The position numbers and the translations under genes were made by a program. A stretch of DNA of 9,860 bases from positions 1 through 9,860 of the forward strand of contig JAEWGQ010000321.1 in the NCBI GenBank assembly GCA_023388235.1, read 5' to 3'. This document shows positions 7,435 to 9,860 of this stretch, in pieces (within the stretch, counting starts at the first letter, position 1; each line of letters begins with the position of its first letter). The notes beneath the pieces are model-generated. The model had not been told where the DNA came from, did no database searches, and saw nothing but the letters and a program-made list of their open reading frames with translations. The stretch is from Actinomycetes bacterium. GTDB taxonomy: Bacteria > Actinomycetota > Actinomycetes > Actinomycetales > Cellulomonadaceae.

Positions 7435-8306
7435 ACGTCGCGGTGCTCGGCCTGGGCACGATGGGGTCCGGGATCGCCGAGAACGTCGGCGCCGCGGGGC
7501 ACCGGCTCACGGTGTGGAACCGCAGCGCGGGACCGACGCCGGCCGGCGCGCGCCGGGCGGCGACGATCGCCGAGGCCGTGGCGGACCAGGACGTGGTGCT
7601 GGTGTGCGTCGCCGACGACGCGGCCGCCCGCGCGGTGGTGCTCGGCGACGACGGGGCGCTCGCGCACGCGGGCAGCGACACCGTGGTGGTCGACATGTCG
7701 ACGATCAGCCCGGGCCTGTCCGACGAGGAGCACGCGCGGGCCGCGGCGGCGGGCGTGCCGTTCCTGGACGCGCCGGTGTTCGGCTCGCGCGGCGAGGCGG
7801 CGGCCGGTGGCCTGTGGGTGGTCGTCGGCGGTGACGCGGCGGTGCTCGACCGGGTCCGCCCGGTGCTCGACGCCGTCAGCGCCACCGTGCACCACCTCGG
7901 CCGGGCGGGCTCCGGCACCCGGATGAAGCTGGTCGGCAACCTGCTGGTCGCCGCGCAGCTGCAGTCCCTCGGCGAGGCCCTGGGCCTGGCCGCGGCGGCC
8001 GGGCTGGACCTGGACCGGGTGCTGGACGTCGTCGACGTGACCGACTTCCGCACGCCGATCTACTCCGGCGTCGGCCGGGCGGTCCTCGAGGGCGACTACA
8101 CCCCGGCGTTCGCGCTGCGGCTCATGCGCAAGGACGCGGGCCTGATCCAGGAGCTCGCGGACGCCGTCGGCGCCCCGGTGCCGGGCGTCGCGGTGGCGAC
8201 GGAGACGCTGGACGCCGCGCTCGACGCCGGGTTCGGCGACCTCAACGCGTCCGCGATGGTCCGGGTGCTCGCGCACCGGGCCGGGGTGGCGCTGGAGCGG
8301 GGCTGA
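7431..8306 (+). CDS. NAD(P)-dependent oxidoreductase, 3-hydroxyisobutyrate dehydrogenase family
   Basis: 291-aa cytoplasmic beta-hydroxyacid dehydrogenase, the usual length for the family (HIBADH, tartronate semialdehyde reductase, L-threonate dehydrogenase, GLYR). The Rossmann domain (PF03446) starts with GLGTMGSG (7-14). The residues after strand 2 read WNRS (29-32); an Arg there usually favours NADP(H). The substrate loop is DAPVFGSRG (113-121). The all-helical C-terminal domain (PF14833) begins near GSGTRMKLVGN, with catalytic Lys166 and Asn170. The GTG start overlaps the DhaL stop (GTGA), so it is coupled to the kinase and should act on the same substrate or its product: either oxidation of a hydroxy-acid or sugar, or reduction of an aldehyde. 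Last gene of the operon, 6 nt before the terminator hairpin. Specific substrate not recognised. Confidence 0.9.
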   Translation: MNVAVLGLGTMGSGIAENVGAAGHRLTVWNRSAGPTPAGARRAATIAEAVADQDVVLVCVADDAAARAVVLGDDGALAHAGSDTVVVDMSTISPGLSDEEHARAAAAGVPFLDAPVFGSRGEAAAGGLWVVVGGDAAVLDRVRPVLDAVSATVHHLGRAGSGTRMKLVGNLLVAAQLQSLGEALGLAAAAGLDLDRVLDVVDVTDFRTPIYSGVGRAVLEGDYTPAFALRLMRKDAGLIQELADAVGAPVPGVAVATETLDAALDAGFGDLNASAMVRVLAHRAGVALERG

Positions 8307-8312
8307 CGGACG

Positions 8313-8342
8313 GCCTGGTCGCGGCGGCGGCCGCGACCAGGC
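8313..8342 (+). terminator. Rho-independent-type terminator hairpin of the operon
   Basis: A perfect 13-bp stem, GCCTGGTCGCGGC (8313-8325) paired with 8330-8342 around a GGCG loop, lies 6 nt after the dehydrogenase stop codon. There is no T-tract, which is common for actinobacterial hairpin terminators. It marks the end of the operon and separates it from the SDR gene, which has its own promoter-like sequence immediately downstream. Confidence 0.7.
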
Positions 8343-8350
8343 GCCCCCGC

Positions 8351-8379
8351 TGGACCGCGGGGGACCGGGCGGACAGGAT
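8351..8379 (+). promoter_or_regulatory. Candidate leaderless promoter of the SDR gene
   Basis: TGGACC (8351-8356, four of six matches to TTGACA), a 17-nt spacer, then CAGGAT (8374-8379), an actinobacterial-like -10. Transcription would start about 7 nt later, at or next to ATG 8387, giving a leaderless mRNA. The element lies directly after the terminator hairpin, which supports independent transcription. The alternative reading is that GGACAGG (8371-8377) serves as a ribosome site 9 nt before the same ATG. Confidence 0.4.
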
Positions 8380-8386
8380 GGCCCGC

Positions 8387-9256
8387 ATGACCGAGACCGT
8401 CGCCGTCACCGGCGCCCTGGGCAAGGTGGGCCGGGCCGTCGTGCAGGACCTGCTCGCGCACGGGTACACCGTGCACGCCTCCGACGCCCAGGGGCCGTTC
8501 GGCGAACGCGCCGGCCTCGGCGTGGACGTGATGCGCGCGGACCTCACCGACTACGGGCAGGCCGTCGAGGCGCTCGGCGGCTGCACCGCGGTCGTCCACC
8601 TGGCGAACATCCCGCAGCCCGGGATGGAGTCGGCGCCCGACACGTTCAACCGCAACATGGCGGCGAACGCGAACGTGTTCCTCGCCGCGCAGCGGCTGGG
8701 GCTGCGCAAGGTCGCGTGGGCGTCGAGCGAGACCACGCTCGGGCTGCCGTTCGACGAGCCCCCGCGCTACGCCCCCGTGGACGAGGCGCACTTCCCGTAC
8801 CCGACGTCCACGTACGCGCTGTCGAAGGTGCTGAGCGAGGACCTCGCGGCGCAGGTCTCGGCGTGGTCGGGCATCCCGTTCGTCGGGCTGCGGCTGTCGA
8901 ACGTCTTCCCGCCGGAGGCGTACGCGCAGGTCCCGTCGTTCCACGGCGACCCCGCGCTGCGCCGCTGGAACCTGTGGGGCTACATCGACGTCCGCGACGC
9001 GGCCACGGCGTTCCGGCTGGCGATCGAGACGCCCACGTCCGGCTCGCAGAACGTCGTCGTCGCGGCGGCGGACACGATCATGGACACCCCGTCGGCGGAC
9101 CTGCTCGCGGCGGAGTTCCCGGGCGTGGAGCTGCGCCGCGACGTGGGGGAGTTCGGCACCCTGCTGGCGATCGACGCCGCGCGGGAGCTGCTCGGGTTCG
9201 AGCCCGCGCACTCCTGGCGGGACGAGGTGGCGGCGCCCGGCGGCGGACCCGCCTAG
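8387..9256 (+). CDS. NAD(P)-dependent epimerase/dehydratase-like extended SDR
   Basis: 289-aa cytoplasmic oxidoreductase of the extended short-chain dehydrogenase family (PF01370). Cofactor motif TGALGKVG (8-15), an acidic VDVMRADLTD stretch, VVHLANIP, the catalytic Ser region WASSETT (111-117; Ser113/Ser114), and YALSK with Tyr143 and Lys147. Length and motif layout resemble sugar epimerases and uronate dehydrogenases, but I cannot assign the reaction. ATG 8387 is preferred to ATG 8378: the promoter -10 overlaps the earlier codon, and the protein begins naturally at the first beta strand. It stands outside the kinase operon (hairpin terminator between), though it may belong to the same catabolic locus. 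The downstream NUDIX start is only 10 nt after its stop. Confidence 0.85.
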   Translation: MTETVAVTGALGKVGRAVVQDLLAHGYTVHASDAQGPFGERAGLGVDVMRADLTDYGQAVEALGGCTAVVHLANIPQPGMESAPDTFNRNMAANANVFLAAQRLGLRKVAWASSETTLGLPFDEPPRYAPVDEAHFPYPTSTYALSKVLSEDLAAQVSAWSGIPFVGLRLSNVFPPEAYAQVPSFHGDPALRRWNLWGYIDVRDAATAFRLAIETPTSGSQNVVVAAADTIMDTPSADLLAAEFPGVELRRDVGEFGTLLAIDAARELLGFEPAHSWRDEVAAPGGGPA

Positions 9257-9259
9257 CAT
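9254..9259 (+). promoter_or_regulatory. TAGCAT -10 element suggesting leaderless NUDIX mRNA
   Basis: TAGCAT fits the TAnnnT -10 consensus and overlaps the TAG stop of the SDR gene. Seven bases separate it from GTG 9267, the spacing expected when transcription starts on the first base of the start codon. No ribosome site precedes the GTG and no clear -35 is seen. Leaderless genes with this layout are common in Actinobacteria. Confidence 0.45.
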
Positions 9260-9266
9260 CGGGACC

Positions 9267-9749
9267 GTGCCCACCCCCGACTTCGTCCTGGACCTGCGCG
9301 AGAAGATCGGCCACGACCTGCTGTGGCTGTCCGGGGTGAGCGCGGTCGTCGTGCGCCCGGCGGCCGGCGGCGGCGACGAGGTGCTGCTGGTGCGGCGCGC
9401 GGACGACGGGGCGTGGACGCCGGTCACCGGCATCATCGACCCCGGCGAGGAGCCGGCGGTCGCGGGCGCGCGCGAGGTGCTGGAGGAGACCGAGGTCGTC
9501 GCCGTGGCCGAGCGGCTGGCCTGGGTGCACGCGCTGCCGCCGATGACCTACGCGAACGGCGACCGCTCGCAGTACCTCGACCTGACGTTCCGGTTCCGCT
9601 GGGTGTCGGGGGAGCCCGGGCCCGGCGACGGCGAGAACTCCGAGGCGCGCTGGTTCCCGGTGGACGCGGTGCCGGAGATGTCGCCGGAGATGCAGGCCCG
9701 GATCGCGCACGCCCTGGAACCGCAGGAGGCGGCGCGCTTCACGGTGTGA
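9267..9749 (+). CDS. NUDIX hydrolase
   Basis: 160-aa cytoplasmic pyrophosphohydrolase of the NUDIX family (PF00293), which cleaves nucleoside diphosphates linked to other groups using Mg. The NUDIX box spans 55-77: Gly55, Glu61, then REVLEETEV (69-77), holding the Arg and three Glu that bind metal. The usual Gly near the box end (REUxEExGU) is Glu76, a conservative break that leaves the metal ligands intact. An N-terminal region (1-22) precedes the first strand SAVVVRP, and the core continues through YLDLTFRFRWVSG and the C-terminal helix. GTG 9267 is the chosen start: it lies 10 nt after the SDR stop, without a ribosome site. No evident tie to the sugar operon; substrate unknown, probably a housekeeping or sanitising role. 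Confidence 0.88.
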   Translation: MPTPDFVLDLREKIGHDLLWLSGVSAVVVRPAAGGGDEVLLVRRADDGAWTPVTGIIDPGEEPAVAGAREVLEETEVVAVAERLAWVHALPPMTYANGDRSQYLDLTFRFRWVSGEPGPGDGENSEARWFPVDAVPEMSPEMQARIAHALEPQEAARFTV

Positions 9750-9858
9750 CGGCGGCGCGCCGGGCCGCGCGGCCCGCCTCGCGCCGCAGGGCGAGCAGCT
9801 CGCGGTGGAACGCGGCGCGCCGGCGCAGCCCCAGCGCGACCTCGTCCGCCGGCCCCGG
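9739..9858 (-). CDS. C-terminal fragment of a convergent minus-strand gene
   Basis: From the right edge, one minus-strand frame is open for 39 codons and ends in TGA at 9739-9741. It keeps G or C at nearly all third positions and reads as a plausible Arg/Ala-rich helix (FHRELLALRREAGRAARRAA) ending VTP. The other two minus frames give low-complexity Arg/Pro/Ala-rich peptides. Its end overlaps the NUDIX 3' end by 11 nt, so the two genes converge tail to tail. The start lies outside the window and the family cannot be recognised from so short a tail. Confidence 0.4.
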   Translation of the reverse strand, partial: PGPADEVALGLRRRAAFHRELLALRREAGRAARRAAVTP

Positions 9859-9860
9859 AC

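Overview
The window is very GC-rich (roughly 70-75% by eye), with almost every third codon position G or C. It has GTG starts, RBS-led operon genes and apparently leaderless genes side by side, which fits a high-GC actinobacterium, most likely a Cellulomonas-like member of the Micrococcales. The taxon is inferred from composition and gene style only.

Layout. A DeoR-family repressor (9-779, minus) is divergent from a seven-gene plus-strand operon (1025-8306). The operon encodes an LsrB/RhaS-type sugar-binding lipoprotein, a two-domain RbsA/RhaT-type ATPase, two PF02653 permeases, a DhaK-like and a DhaL-like kinase subunit, and a 3-hydroxyisobutyrate-dehydrogenase-family oxidoreductase. ATPase to permease 1, permease 1 to permease 2, and DhaL to dehydrogenase overlap by ATGA/GTGA; the remaining gaps are 5-57 nt. 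A 14-bp perfect stem-loop lies between the binding-protein gene and the ATPase gene, and a 13-bp perfect hairpin closes the operon. After it come an extended SDR (NAD-dependent epimerase/dehydratase family) and a NUDIX hydrolase, each apparently with its own leaderless promoter. The 3' end of a convergent minus-strand gene reaches the right edge.

How it fits together. The divergent gap (780-1024) holds an 18-bp palindrome and TGCGCGAA repeats suited to a DeoR-type operator, plus a plausible -35/-10 pair for the operon. The model is that a small polyol, ketose or sugar acid binds the lipoprotein, enters through the ABC transporter, and is oxidised or reduced by the dehydrogenase and phosphorylated by the DhaK/DhaL-like kinase; a phosphorylated intermediate would relieve DeoR repression. 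The substrate cannot be read from sequence.

The most interesting part is the kinase. DhaK keeps the substrate-binding histidines and aspartate, but its GSGHEP motif reads GSGHLP. DhaL keeps its metal-binding aspartates, but the GGxSGPLFG loop is replaced by NPSTMAAL. No DhaM phosphodonor gene is present. This points to a DHA-kinase-like enzyme acting on something other than dihydroxyacetone. I see no RNA genes, CRISPR arrays, mobile elements or defence systems.
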